Source: Narthecium ossifragum
Lineage: Eukaryota; Streptophyta; Magnoliopsida; Dioscoreales; Nartheciaceae
NCBI GenBank assembly: GCA_963920575.1
Contig: OY986970.1
Span: forward strand, 14,033,588-14,097,587
Direction: 5' to 3'
DNA: 64,000 nucleotides
Below, in pieces: positions 23,040 through 35,540 of the stretch. The notes beneath the pieces are model-generated. The model saw only the letters and a program-made list of their open reading frames with translations. It was not told the origin of the DNA and did not search any database. A program made the position numbers and the translations under genes. Positions within the stretch are counted from its first letter, which is position 1. Each line of letters begins with the position of its first letter.

Positions 23040-23460
23040 CTCAAACTGACATGCACTGGCCACTGGATCTGCTACCACTGCCCCCGCGAAACGGACCAAG
23101 TGAATGAACCGGGTGGCATACTGCTGACACTCCAGCAAGACTACCACAGCGGTCCGAGCGTCGACCAGAGCGAGAACCCCCTCCTCGGCGAGAAGGGTCT
23201 CCTCCCGTGCGACCGAAGCCGTCGCTGGTGATGGCTCAGTCCGTCTAGCTCTGACCTCCCTGACAGGTGCTACCCTGTCTGGTCGGGCGGGTCGACCAAG
23301 TCGTGCCCCACCCCGACCATCAACCGAAGGTCGGCCTCGAGCTCCCGACATCTGCGCAATCACCAACAACAAACGAGCGTCCACTCGTTCGAAACCCAAG
23401 ACAAAGCAGCACAACATAAAGCGGAAAAGCATAACACACATCAAAAGGAGCATGCACGGA
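23040..23460 (-). pseudogene. Gypsy element B: N-terminal gag part and leader
   Basis: Minus-strand open sequence continuing gag across LTR A3, with arginine/alanine-rich residues and a leader toward the primer site. It is too diverged for domain calls; assignment rests on position between primer site and gag C-terminus. Confidence 0.6.
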
Positions 23461-23539
23461 TGTTCTACACATAGAACTAACCCATTCCACGCTCAACTCA
23501 ACCGAATCCTGATCCTAAACCCTGGGATCTACAACCTAT

Positions 23540-23551
23540 GCTATGATACCA
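23540..23551 (-). other. Primer-binding site of element B
   Basis: The minus strand reads TGGTATCATAGC, one base from the iMet-type site, three bases after the end of LTR B. Confidence 0.7.
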
Positions 23552-24218
23552 AGCTGTCGCGCCCCGACCCGCGAAAGCCCAACTGGGCCGGGCGACGCGA
23601 ACCGGAACCTAACCAACGCGGAAAAAGAACGGCGAGGGTTCCCTCTAACCTATTGGTCTCCCTAACAGTTCACCAAAGCACCCTCAATTAAAAGACAATA
23701 ATTAGCATAACCTCGAACCACAGATTAAAACTCAAAGTATTAATATACAAATCCTCGGAGAGGGGAAGATCCAAAATACAACATCACTCCCGTAGGAGAC
23801 TAACTATCATAGGGTAAAAGCAGTAAACGATCACCACCTCTCAAAGTCCACCAGGCGCCACCGCACCGCCGACCAACTGCCCGGTAGGGGCCACAGAAGA
23901 AGAACTGACGCCTGCACTTGCAAAACGCAGCCCGGGTAGGTGTGAGCACTAAGCTCAGTAGGGATCTACACTACGCCACACAGAAGGAAGAGGGAAACGC
24001 AACAGTGTCGCCCTCAAGCTAGAGTCGAGTGAGCTACAATGGTCCCATTACCATTCACCGGTGATCTCTAGGCATATCCAACCATGGTCACCCCAACGGA
24101 CTGAGCCCATCCTGGATACCCCTAGTATCGCAGGGTTCCAGCTGTGGTCACCCAACTCGCCATGGGCCCACACTGATGCCCCTACTGGCAGGAACGGACA
24201 CTGCCCAAATAATAAGTG

Positions 24219-25624
24219 ATACGAGTCGATCCGACTCGACCAACTGGACCCGAACCCAGAAGAAGAACTAAGCTGGTTCAACCTCTTTCCTAGTTTGACT
24301 TGGACTTCCCTAGTTCAAACTAGAGTATTTAATTAGTATTTATCATTAGTCTTTTATTGAGTCCTAGTTGATTGTTAGGAATTAATTAAGAGTCCCTTTG
24401 AGTTAGGAAGTTGAGTTGAGTCAGAAATCTTATTACTTGCTAATTAAGCAAGGGGGTTTTCTAGTGGATTAGGACTCTGTCAAGGTCTCTATAAAAGGAC
24501 CTTAGTAGTTTTGTATTAGGTTATGAATGATGAATGATGAGATGAATTATTAAGAATAGTTGATAAGTTATCATAGGAGTAGAATATCATAGGAGTAGAG
24601 ATAATATAGCCTCCACCCGATATCTACCATAGATCCATCTTCTTCCCCGTCGGTCATCTTCTCCGCAGCCGGCACCGCCTCCACCAGTGTTTCTATCTCC
24701 ACGCCAGTTTCTATCTCCACGCCAGTTTCTCTCTCCTCCACGTCAGCACTCTCTCTCCCCGTCACCTACCACCTCAGCATCATCTTCTCCACTTCTCTCC
24801 CGTGACCCAACCCTAGCTACCGCCGGCCATACCTCCGTCCAGCTTCTCCAGCCATCCCCGTCCCCATCCAAGACCGCCAATCTCTTCCCCTGTAGCCCAC
24901 GACTCCGGCCATACCTTTCCCGCCGCCTATCGTCGTCTCCGGCGACCTCCTCACCGTTCCCCACTTCACAGCCGCCGCCGTCAACCCCCTGTCCGATCCC
25001 TATCCCACCTCCAAACCATCCTAAAACCATTCCCCGGCATCCCTAGACCCGATCCGGACTGTCCCAAGCCCCGCCGAGCTCCCCGTTGTCATCCCCGACG
25101 CCGGCCAACCCAACCTTCACCGCCGTCTTCCCCAGATCCGGCCGATCCGCCACCTACCTCACCGATCCGAGCCGGTAAATCTCATCCCCACCTCCAGGCG
25201 ACCCTTCCTGGAAGTATCCCGACCGCCGCCGCCGTCCCTACGCCGGCGATCTACTCCGGCGAACCACAGCCCTTGGATCAACTCCGGTTCAGCCCAACCA
25301 AGTTGGCTCAGCCAACTCTAACTTGGTTCAGCCAGCCAGTTGATTCAGACTCAGCCCACTCTGATTTGGCTCAGCCACTTAACCCACTCCTAGCCGTTTC
25401 AGCCAAGCCACTTATCCCAATCCGAGCCAGATTCATTTCCAAGAGCCAATCAACCAATCCAGACTTGACCCAGTCGAGTCCTACCCCAATCTGAGCCAGA
25501 TCTGAACCAGATTCGATCCAGCTTCAGCCCATTGGACTCAAATCAAGTCCGATCAGGCCGATTCTGATCGATTGGAGCAGTAGAGACCCATTACGAGAGG
25601 ATCGCGAGTAGACCGCTCGTAACA
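24219..25624 (+). mobile_element. Solo LTR of family A (A4)
   Basis: TGATACGAG to CTCGTAACA, 1406 bp, with perfect duplication ATAAG at 24214-24218 and 25625-25629. It contains the family TATA at about 24488-24500 and a degenerate TTGGCTCAGCC-rich tail before the terminus. Confidence 0.93.
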
Positions 25625-27044
25625 ATAAGACCCGTCACCGGTGGCATCCTCAACACCTGACTTGAGGCCGACACGACCTCTACAATCATCCAGCATCAGG
25701 TGTACCAGTCCTCTAAGCCTATCATCGAATCGACTGGACACCACCATTCAAACCGAGTCCAAACAACCTAACCCCGGTCCTAGCACTAAGTCCGAGCTTC
25801 CAGCCTCGGGACGGCGACCCAAAGATCACCCACGCCCTAACCAATGCAACTAATGCACACAACAACAATACATGCTATGACATACACAGATAATAAGAAA
25901 GGCATGCAACAGTATGTCAAGCATCATATAAGTCTACTGGATCGCTGCAGCGGTACTACCAACCGCTGCCAGCCGATCCGCAGCGGGTCCCGGCATTTCG
26001 ACGGTACCACGACCGTCAACCGCGGACTCCTGCAACGGAAAGCAACCCCGAAAACGAAGAACAATAAACAATATAATATTATATTCCGAAATATAATATT
26101 ATATTCAAACACTTAAAACCACCACTTAGTGGCTAATTGATCCCATCGATCCGATGTACAAACAACATCGGATTCAAGATTTAACTTAGCCACCAGTAGG
26201 TGTATATACCAGGATCATCATATCCAAAATTCATCATCATCCAACGGTTGGATTAACGGGAAAACGCTAATCAAAATCGTTAATCAAACTAACTTACCCA
26301 TTAATTGCTGCAACGCATCCCTCCAGCAAACAATTCATAAGAAATCGTAAACAAATCATAAAATTACGAACCAAGATGAAATGGAAAGCTAACGAATAGT
26401 TCTACAACTCTTATGTTTATGAAAAGCCAAGATCATGTACACGACGGCCGAAAAACTCGGCGCAAACCGGCTGTTTCTCAAGAACAGCAGAAAACCAGCA
26501 ATCCGAGACTAATCATGCAATAAACCTACTCAAATCTCAACTGATTAACATGAAACTTAAATAAGTAATTCTAACAGGTATAAAAAATCCAACAAAACAA
26601 GGATCAACAAGATCCAACGGCTAGATCTCAAGAAAACCCGAAAAGAACATCAGTAGGTATAACCCTACCTAGCTGCGCTTTCCTCGGCTGATTCCCCACG
26701 ATTTGATCACCAAAAAGCTTCCAAACCACTTTAGGGATCTTCCTCTCGTTGTCACGAATCCAACGAGCCTTAGAACGCCGAAAAAGATGGTCGGAGGAGG
26801 GAGAACGGAGGAGAAGAAGCTCGCCGGCGGGAAAGGGAAGAAAACATAGCCCCGCGGGAAGAAGAGAAGAAAGAAGAAGAAGAGAAGGGAAGGGAAGGGA
26901 AGAAAAGGGAGGAAAAGCCTAGGGAAAGTCGGAGAAAACGGGGAAAAGCTGGGAGAGGGGAGGGGAAGTCTTCCCTCTCTGACAGGGGAGAGTGACGGCC
27001 GACGGCCGTCCTCGCGAAAGAGAAAGAAAGCACCGACTTGAGCA

Positions 27045-27165
27045 TGATCGATCTCCAAGGCATGTGAGATCGATCTCCTTTGCAATCCAGATCGATCTCC
27101 TTGAAATCCAGATTGATCTCCTTTGCAATCCAGATCGATCTCCCTAGCCATCCAGATCGATCTCC
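27045..27165. repeat. GATCGATC array in LTR B
   Basis: Six units of about 20-24 bp, each around AGATCGATCTCC; one is mutated (GATTGATC). Equivalent to the array at 35750-35876. Confidence 0.85.
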
Positions 27166-28460
27166 TTTACTCAGAAAGGCAAACTTGGGCTAAAACACAA
27201 GCCCAAGCTCAGATCTTCCGATCTCGGGTTCACCTAGCCATTCTAAACAAACACGAACACATACAAGGCCAGTGTGTGCACACACGGGTGTGAAACAAAC
27301 CAACAAGGTGCAATTTACCAAATTGCCCTTGCGGTCTACAACGAGCCACAGGAGTAGAGGGGCAGGTTCTCACATGGCTGAACCGGTTAAGTGGGTTGAG
27401 CCAATTTGGCCAAAGGTGACTGGGAATATCCGACGGCTGAGGATCGCCGGAGTGGATCGCCGGCGTAGGAGCGGCGGCGGTGGTCTGGATAGTGGCAGGA
27501 AGGGTCGCGGGGTGATGGGGAAGAGATCCACCGGAGTAGATTGGTTGGAGGAGGACTAGATCGGCGGGATCTAGAGGTCGACGGCGGCGGGGTTGGGTTT
27601 ACCGGCGTCGGGGACGACGGGGAGCTCGGCTGGAGGCCGGGAATGGCCAGGCAGGGTCTGGCTTTGGTAGACGGAGGCCTGGGAAGGGTTTTAGGATGGT
27701 TTGGAAGTGGGATAGGGGTCGGACGCGGTTTGCCGGTGATGGGGACAGAGATCGGGTTCGTCGAGGACGGCGCCGAAGGCGATGGAAGACGGCAGGGAAG
27801 GGCTGGCCGGAGTCGAGGGAGGTAGGGGAAGAGATCGGCGGTCTTAGGTGGCGACGGAGGTGGCCGGAGAGGCGGGACGGCGGTGAGGCTAGCACGGGAG
27901 GGAGACGATGAACAGTGGCTGGTGACGAGGAGAGAGAGTGGTGACGTGGCACTGACGTGGAGGAGAGAGAAAGTGCGGGGAGAGAGAAAATACCGGTGGA
28001 GGCGGTGCCAGCTGCGGAGAAGATGACCGATGGGGAAGAAGATGGATCTATGGTAGATATCTGGTGGAAACTATATTACTTCTACTCTCCTATGATAATT
28101 TATCAACTACTCCTAATAATTCCTAATTCTTCATTCATCTCATGCCTTACCTAATACAAACTACTAAGGTCCTTTTATAGAGACCTTGACAGAGTCCTAA
28201 TCCAACTAAAAACCCCCTTGCTTAATTAGCAAGTAATAAGGCTTTCTGACTCAACTCAACTTCCTAACTCAAAGGGACTCTTAATTAATTCCTAACAATC
28301 AAATATCAACTAGGACTCAATAAAAGAATAATAATAAATCCTAATCAAATACTCTAGTTTGAACTAGGTAAGACCAAGTCAAACTAGAAAAGAGTCTGAA
28401 CCTGTTTGGTTCCTCTTCTGTGTTCGGATCCAGTTGGTCGAGTCGGATCGACTCGTATCA

Positions 28461-28474
28461 TCCCCCCTTCCTTC
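28461..28474 (-). other. Polypurine tract of the A element
   Basis: The minus strand reads GAAGGAAGGGGGGA directly before the 3' LTR terminus TGATACGAG. The same place in element F (48043-48056) has GAAGGGAGAGGGGA, and both follow a CCTTGAGGACAAGGCC block. Confidence 0.85.
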
Positions 28475-28987
28475 AGAATTGGCCTTGTCCTCAAGGCCTG
28501 AGTCAAGTCAGGTAGGATGGCTCCATGTGGCTGGACCGAATCAACTTGCTTCTGTTGCTCTGGACTCGGTGGCGAGAAACCAGGTCGATCCCATGATGGG
28601 TCCAGTGGTAGCAGTACCAAGCATCTGATGGATTGTGTAGAGGATAGAGCATCTGGGGGTCGATCTGACGGCTCAGGTAGCTCCTGGAATATGATCTTCA
28701 ATGGCTCTCCTGGATCATCCTCATCATGTCCTATCAGTAGTGTTGCCCATGACCATAGGATGGGATCTGATCTCCATGGTCTGATCAACTGTGCAGGACT
28801 TGGCTTGAATCTGGGTCAAGCTGGCTTTGGTCCAATCTGAAATGAGAATGGCTGGACCATGCTTCTGTTGCACTAGTCTGGCCTAGAAGTTTGTTGAACC
28901 AAGTTGAATCTTCAGCTGTGCTGAGTCGTACTCTGGTCCAAACCTGTCTGTCTTGGTTGGCTCTACCGGTGTCAATAGGGACTTGAG

Positions 28988-30293
28988 TCAGTTGAGCCAA
29001 ATACCATAATAATCAGATCTGATCAGATTGAATATGGCATCTGAATAAGGAGGGTAGCTCCTTTCATGACTCATATCAACCTTCGGATGCTTGATCAACG
29101 GTCGAGGATGCATCTTGATCACCTGGAGTTGATCTGGATGGTCCTGATTGCTGGGGACTCTTGGATCAGGTTCAGATCGAAGATCGGAAGCACTGGATCG
29201 AAGATCACGCTGATCAAACGGCTGGATCAAGTTGCAGTCTTGATCGGACGGCTGAGAAGCTGCCGGAGCTGGATCAACGGCGAAACATGGTCGCCGGAGT
29301 GTGGCAACGGCACAGGAAGCTTCGCCGGGACGTGGGGGTTCCATCCGTACGATCTGATCGTCGGATTGCGCCTCTGATGCACCGGATCTGAAGGTGACGG
29401 CACGGTGGATGTCGTCGCCGATGATCGTCGGTGATGTAGGCCGCGACGGTGCTTGAGATCGTCGGGAACAGGTACGGGAAGGTTTTGGGACCTTTCTCGT
29501 GAGGTTTGATCTTGGGATCAACCTCGGAATATGGTTGAGTGAAGGACGCCGGAACATGGGCTTTAGCCGGAGTTGGGTTCCGCCGACCTGAGTTTCGAAC
29601 GGGGTCGTGGTCGGCCATGGTGGCTTTTGGGGAATGACGCCGGTGCTTCCTCGATGGTTGGGAGAAGAAGACGGCGTCGGACGTCGGCGTGGGGGTGGCG
29701 GCTTGGGGATGAGCCGACGGAGCCGTGGATGAGCCGGGACGAAGGGTGGATGGCTGGAAGGTGAGCCGGGCTGGAGGTAAGGGGTTAGCCGCGGCTTGAG
29801 GTAGGAGATGAGCCACGTGGCTAAGCCGAGAGTGAGCCGAACGGGGAAGAGAGAGAAAACCAGGAGAAATTCCGGAAAAATATGAGAAAATAGGGAAAAT
29901 TCCGGAAAAATCATGGGAAGATAGGGGAAAGGTTTCACCGGGATTTGGAGGAGAAGGTTGCAACAACATGTGCTCCGGTTCGATTCGAGAATCGGACGGT
30001 TCTTGCTCCTGGACTAACTCCAGGATCTCTTCTCCAAGATCTGTTTCTTCTGGTTCATCTCCTGTATTGATTGCTGGCGTCTCAATCGGGCTCGAAATTA
30101 CAACCGGAGTCATAATCTGAGTTGGCTCATGGTCAGGTTCTGCAATCATTATCCTCGGTGCTATAGTTGACCACCTACGAGAGATCTGCTCCAACTTTCT
30201 GCTTTGGCGTTCCATCAAAGTTGAACAAAGGTTCAACTGGGCCTGCAGAATCTTGAAATGCTGCTCCCAACTCTCCTGGGGTACTCCGTACAT
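28988..30293 (-). pseudogene. Unrecognised ORF of the A element (broken by frameshift)
   Basis: ATG at 30293, 65 nt after the LTR end. The first 339 codons are open to 29274; a second frame open from 29938 to 28988 carries the continuation that is conserved in the copy at 62087. The N-terminus (about residues 8-45) looks like an amphipathic coiled coil; then proline/serine-rich sequence, a conserved GPKTFPYLFP block and near the end RSYPPYSDAIFN. About 10 extra bases near 29410-29430, relative to the other copy, shift the frame. No known domain recognised; it could be a gag derivative or captured sequence. Confidence 0.6.
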
Positions 30294-30342
30294 GGTGGCA
30301 AAGTTTCCAGAAGGTCCTGAACCGCACAGTCAGAGGAATGGA

Positions 30343-30354
30343 GCTCTGATACCA
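30343..30354 (-). other. Primer-binding site of the A element
   Basis: The minus strand reads TGGTATCAGAGC, a perfect match to the plant iMet primer site, three bases after the LTR end. Confidence 0.88.
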
Positions 30355-31691
30355 AGTTGTTACGAGCGGTCTACTCGTGATCCTCTCGTAATGGGTCTCT
30401 ACTGCTCCAATCGATCAGTTGCGCCCTGATCGGACTTGATTTGAGTCCAATGGGCTGATTTGGCTAGCTAGATCGGATCTGGCTTGAGCTGGATCGGATC
30501 TGGTTGAGCCTGATTGGATGGGACTTGACTGGATCAAGTCTGAAGTGATCTGGATCAAGCTGACCAAGTTGGATTGGGCTGGATCCGGATTGACTAGCTT
30601 GGCTGAACCGGTTAAGTGGGCTGAGCCAATTTGGCCAAAGGTGGCTGGGAATATCCGACGGCTGAGGATTGCCGGAGTGGATCGCCGGCGTAGGAGCGGC
30701 GGCGGCGGTCTGGATTGTGGCAGGAAGGGTCGCGGGGTGATGAGGAAGAGATCCACCGGAGTGGATTGGTTGGAGGAGGGCTAGATCGGCGGGATCTAGA
30801 GGTCGACGGCGGCGGGGTTGGGTTTACCGTCGTCGGGGACGACGGGGAGCTCGGCTGGAGGCCGGGAATGGCCAGGCAGGGTCTGGATCTGGTAGACGGA
30901 GGCCTGGGAAGGGTTTTAGGATGGTTTGGAAGTGGGATAGGGGTCGGACGCGGTTTGCCGGTGATGGGGACAGAGATCGGGTTCGTCGAGGACGGCGCCG
31001 AAGGCGATGGAAGACGGCGGGGAAGGGCTGGCCGGAGTCGTGGGAGGTAGGGGAAGAGATTGGCGGTCTTAGGTGGCGACGGGGGTGGCCGGAGAGGTGG
31101 GACGGCGGTGAGGCTAGGGTTCCGGCACGGGAGGGAGACGATGAACAGTGGCTGGTGACGAGGAGAGAGAGTGGTGACGTGGCGCTGACGTGGAGGAGAG
31201 AGAAAGTGCGGGGAGAGAGAAAATACCGGTGGAGGCGGTGCCGGCTGCGGAGAAGATGACTGACGGGGAAGAAGATGGATCTATGGTAGATATATGGTGG
31301 AAACTATATTACTTCTACTCCTATGATAATTTATCAACTATTCCTAATAATTCATAATTCTTCATTCATCTCATGCCTTACCTAATACAAACTACTAAGG
31401 TCCTTTTATAGAGACCTTGACAGAGTCCTAATTCAACTAAAAACCCCCTTGCTTAATTAGCAAGTAATAAGGCTTTCTGACTCAACTCAACTTCCTAACT
31501 CAAAGGGACTCTTAATTAATTCCTAACAATCAAATATCAACTAGGACTCAATAAAAGAATAATAATAAATCCTAATCAAATACTCTAGTTTGAACTAGGT
31601 AAGACCAAGTCAAATTAGGAAAGAGTCTGAACCAGTTTGGCTCCTCTTCTGGGTTCGGATCCAGTTGGTCGAGTCGGATCGACTCGTATCA

Positions 31692-31882
31692 CCGAATTTG
31701 ATGTTTTCGGTTTCTTTTCGACCCGAATTTATCGTGTGGATTTCGCAATGATATGTAAGGATTATTATAATATTTTAATCGGGATTTTGACGGGTTTATC
31801 TCTGGAATATGTCGTAAGTTGTATTTCAACAAATCGGTTTATCGATTTCTACTGATTTTCAAGCAGTTTCTCGATGAGCATG

Positions 31883-31927
<45 letters not shown>

Positions 31928-33327
31928 TTGTGATTGCTTTATTGCTTTATCGCTTTATGAGTGACGACCCCTGGGAATGTTTAGTATAAATGGGGCGGAG
32001 GTGTGCCATGCATACTTAGTATAGATTTACTGCTTTGATTAATAGCCCCGTTGATTGCCGGCGTGCGCCGGGGGCATAACCCGTTGTACTGGTAGATATT
32101 GTATATCTTGTATGTGTGCCTTGTTGGCATGGTCGGGGTTGTATCCCCTTGTAGCAATTTCGGTTGACGGCTGCGGACGCCGTTGTAATGCCGAAATTGG
32201 CTCTGTTGTTGTTTCCTGGCCGTTGGCCAGTTACCTGCGGGTAACTGTGGAACCTTAGTCTGTCAGGTGCCGAAGAGCACTGAAAACTATTGTATATGTG
32301 TTTATCGCTTTGCTCTAATCGTCGTATTGTTAGCATAGCTTACATGTATTTGAGACCCTTGTTATGCTCACCCCTTTGGCTAGCTAGAGGCTATGCCTAG
32401 CCCTTTATAATTGATGTCATCTTGTTGCATGCTTATATCTCTTTATTTGTGCATGAGCATTGCATGCATCTTGTTTGCATTAGAGCATAAGGCTAGGGTG
32501 CGGGTGAATAGGGTCTTTGCCGATCCGAGACTCTCGGGTAGCTCAGATCTAGTTCTAGGACCGTGGCTGGGTAGCAAGGACTTGGGCGTGATTGTTATGC
32601 CAAATCTTTGTATTCTCGAGGATGGGTGTAGTTGGCTATAATCATATTGTTATTGAGGTTTAGATGTCGTGTTGTTTCTCCAAGGCCAAGTGCTAAGGAT
32701 GGTTGTCGATGCGTTCCCGACGTGGATCCCCGAGGCATGGGAATCCTGCTTGGGTAAGGGTGATCCTTCATGTTACTGTTTTGTAGCCTCCTGGTAACTT
32801 GTTCAAGAGACAGGTTTCATGGCAGGAGCCCTTGGGACATCGATAGGGGTTGTGGGACCCCGTGGCATTCCTTAGGGTTAGGCGGAGAGACATCACAGTT
32901 GTTGTTTTCCTCCCTTCAGTGTGTTGTAGAGTAGAACCCTACTGAGCTTATTGCTCACTCCTACCCAGGCTGCGTTTGCAGGTGCAGGTGTCGGCTCTTC
33001 CTCAGTGGTTCCAGCTGGATCAGGTCTTGGCGGCGCGTTGACTTCCGAAGGAGTTTGAGGTCTTAGAGGGACAGATGTATATTTTGGCAGTTTATATTTA
33101 AAGTTACCTTTTGAGAATGATGTATTTAATGTTTAATATATGAAATCATATTCCCTCTTTTGATTGAGTTTTATTTCGCAGTGTAATATTTAGTTTTACT
33201 TTTATGCCCTTGGAAGTCTTTAAGTTCAAATTTATTCCGCTTTGTGTATCTGTCGCGTCGTATCGGATGTGAATAGTGTACCCCTCACGTCTCGGCTTGG
33301 ATGGGTTTTCTGGGTCGGGGTGTGACA
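31692..33327 (+). mobile_element. LTR C', truncated relative of LTR C
   Basis: Ends GGGTCGGGGTGTGACA at 33327, as the reverse of LTR C at 34409 and 52539, and shares the blocks around 32660-32720 and 32940-33010 with it. Its left part is cut by the A element. It includes a (TA)n run at 31884-31922. Confidence 0.65.
31884..31922. repeat. TA dinucleotide microsatellite
   Basis: About 19 perfect TA units inside LTR C'. Confidence 0.95.
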
Positions 33328-33332
33328 ATAAT

Positions 33333-34309
33333 TGTTAGTCCTAATAGTGTTTTGATGATGCCAATATGTTCTTAAATGATAAAATATATATGTGATAGAA
33401 TATATTTTGGAAACATGCTTTAACTTTCATATTTGAGTTATTGTTATGCTGATGGTCATGCATGGATCGACCGTGGGATCGACTGCAGGCTATGAGAAGA
33501 AGAGGTCGATCGTGGAGTCTGGCAGTCAATGGACGGATCGACCGTGAAGGATAAAAGTCACGACGGTCGATGTGGCGGTCGACCGTGACATATATGACTT
33601 GTTGTTGTGTTGAAGCGACGGTCGAACGAGACATTGAGTCTGAGAAGTGGTTTTCACAACAGAGGCTCACGGATGATGCGACGGTCGAGCGTGAAGCTCA
33701 AAGGTCGATGCGTCGATCGACCACGGCTCAAGACGAACGTGACAATCGATATGATGGTCGATCGCCAGTCAAGAAACTAGCCGTTAAAGAGCCATTGCTG
33801 AAACGGAAAATAGCCGTTGGGAAGCTATTTTGAGGGCTTTGGAGCTCAGCTATAAAAGAGAAGATGCAACAAACTTGCAGTGGACTTAGGGGAAAGCTAA
33901 GGGATTATTGTAATAATATTCTAGCAAGTTTTATTCTCTTTATTTGTGAGCCAAACCTTTGTAAAACTACTTCAAGTGTGAAGTGTACCTTGAGAGAGAT
34001 ATCCAAGGGTGAGCTTGGAGAGATTGTAAGGTTGCCAAGCACCCGTAAGCTTGATGGATAGGTTGCCAAGCACCCGGAAGTTTGGTGGAACCTCAAGGAG
34101 GCCCTTAAGTGAAGTGGATGTAGGTAAGGTTTGCCGAACCACTATAAAATCTGGTGCAAGTCTCCTAACTCTCTCTTATCTCTCATTACTTGTTTTATTG
34201 ATTTCATATCGATACAAGCATGCTATTCTTCTAGTATTCTATCTAGGTTTTCATTTATTGTATTTACACAAAATAGTCTAATTCACCCCCCCCCCCTCAT
34301 GGACCTTTA
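33333..34309 (+). mobile_element. 5' LTR of a copia-like element
   Basis: Begins TGTTAGTCCTAATAG, followed by TGTTTTGATGATGCC, a start I associate with plant Ty1/copia LTRs, and ends after a C-run and CTCATGGACC block. Primer site TGGTATCAGAGCC at 34312-34324. It contains a GGTCGATCG/GGTCGACCG palindrome set at 33465-33770. About 977 bp. Confidence 0.7.
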
Positions 34310-34372
34310 ATTGGTATCAGAGCCTCGTCTCTAAATCCGAGGTTTAACGACCCTAGAGGATCCTAGGCATAG

Positions 34373-34408
34373 ATGGAAAACCAACAAGGACTTTCTACCA
34401 ATAGGCCT
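34373..34408 (+). pseudogene. Start of copia gag, cut after 12 codons
   Basis: ATG 49 nt after the primer site begins an ORF of 12 codons ending exactly at LTR C (34409). The 5 bases GGCCT (34404-34408) would be the left target duplication of C. The rest of the copia element is not in the window. Confidence 0.55.
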
Positions 34409-35540
34409 TGTCACACCCCGACCCAGAAAACCCATCCAGGACTGGGCGTTAGGGTTCCTATCACTATTCACATCCAATTGGCGCGATACATTTGCGGAAA
34501 ATAGAGATAAATTTAAACAATTTAAACTCCAGAGGTAAAGCTATAATTCAATTCATACATACATCAAGTTGTACTGTTTAAACATCTAATACAGTTCTTA
34601 TCAAACTCCTCCAAGGGAAAGATATAATACACATAATCCAAAAAAATCCTCGAAGATGTTTATAATATACAAAACTATCAAAAAGTACAACAGTCATCCT
34701 GCAGCAACCTTAGACGCCTCTAGAAGTAGTCGTTCTGCCAAACACTGATCCCGTCGGCTCTACTACGGAAGAACTGGCGCCTGCACCAGCAAACGCAACC
34801 CGGGTAGGAGTGAGCGATAAGTTCAGTAGGGTTCTACTCTACGGCAGACTGAAAGGAGGAAAACAACAACAGTGATGTTGATGAGTCACTAAATATTCAT
34901 ACTTAAACCCCGTAATTTACATTTGTTAGCCCGAAAGTGTTTGTATTTGATAGCTTGTTAGTTGATTTCAGGTTTAATCATGCTTTGAGAAGAAATGCAA
35001 GAAATTCGGTCAATATGCTGAAATACACTGCTCTGTCGACTGTTAGCACAATATTCACCAGAAATTATTCTTATGTCCAAATATTCTGAAATTTGGGTGA
35101 CATCTAGTAGACATCAAAACGTACAACTTTCATGTTGGACACTTTCAGAGATTCCTGATGGATGGATAGCAGTTTTGAAGAAGATGAAGATATTTAACTG
35201 CTGGAAGACTGGTCCATCGACGCCCGGGAGAATATTGGCCAAATATTCTAGATAAGTCCAAATATTACAAACTCTTCGGGAGGGGATAGAAAACTTCCAA
35301 ATCTACATCTTTTGTGTTGGACTCATTCTCAGATTATGGACTAGTTGAACCCAATCGCGACCAGAAGAGGCAGTTAGAATTAAACTAGGAATTCCGAGTT
35401 GCACTAGAGGTCCAACTCAACTTAGCCATAACCCTAATTCCGGGATTAAGGGTTTTTATTATATAAAGGGGTTATTCCAGCCAAACTAATCATCTTTTTG
35501 TCAATCTTTGGAGGAGGAAGAAGAAGAAGGAGAGGATGTG

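Larger units (their letters stand above)
23555..27374 (-). mobile_element. 5' LTR of gypsy element B, with A4 nested
   Basis: Minus-strand ends TGTGAG (27374) and CGCGACA (23555). Without A4 it is about 2.41 kb and matches the solo copy at 35541-37970 along its length. It holds a GATCGATC array at 27045-27165. It abuts truncated LTR A5 at 27375 with no testable duplication. Confidence 0.85.
27375..31691 (-). mobile_element. Pol-less LTR retrotransposon of family A
   Basis: Minus-strand order: 5' LTR A6 (31691-30358, 1334 bp), primer site, leader ORF (30293 to about 28988), low-complexity region, purine tract, 3' LTR A5 (28460-27375). A5 lacks about 240 bp at its end where LTR B abuts. There is no protease, RT, RNase H or integrase, so it is non-autonomous. 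The sequence after A6 (CCGAA) lies in LTR C'; the matching left duplication is lost. Confidence 0.88.

Noticed and set aside
28988..30293. A-element ORF as a host gene exon
   Set aside because: Its fixed distance from the primer site and its presence in two A elements tie it to the retroelement.
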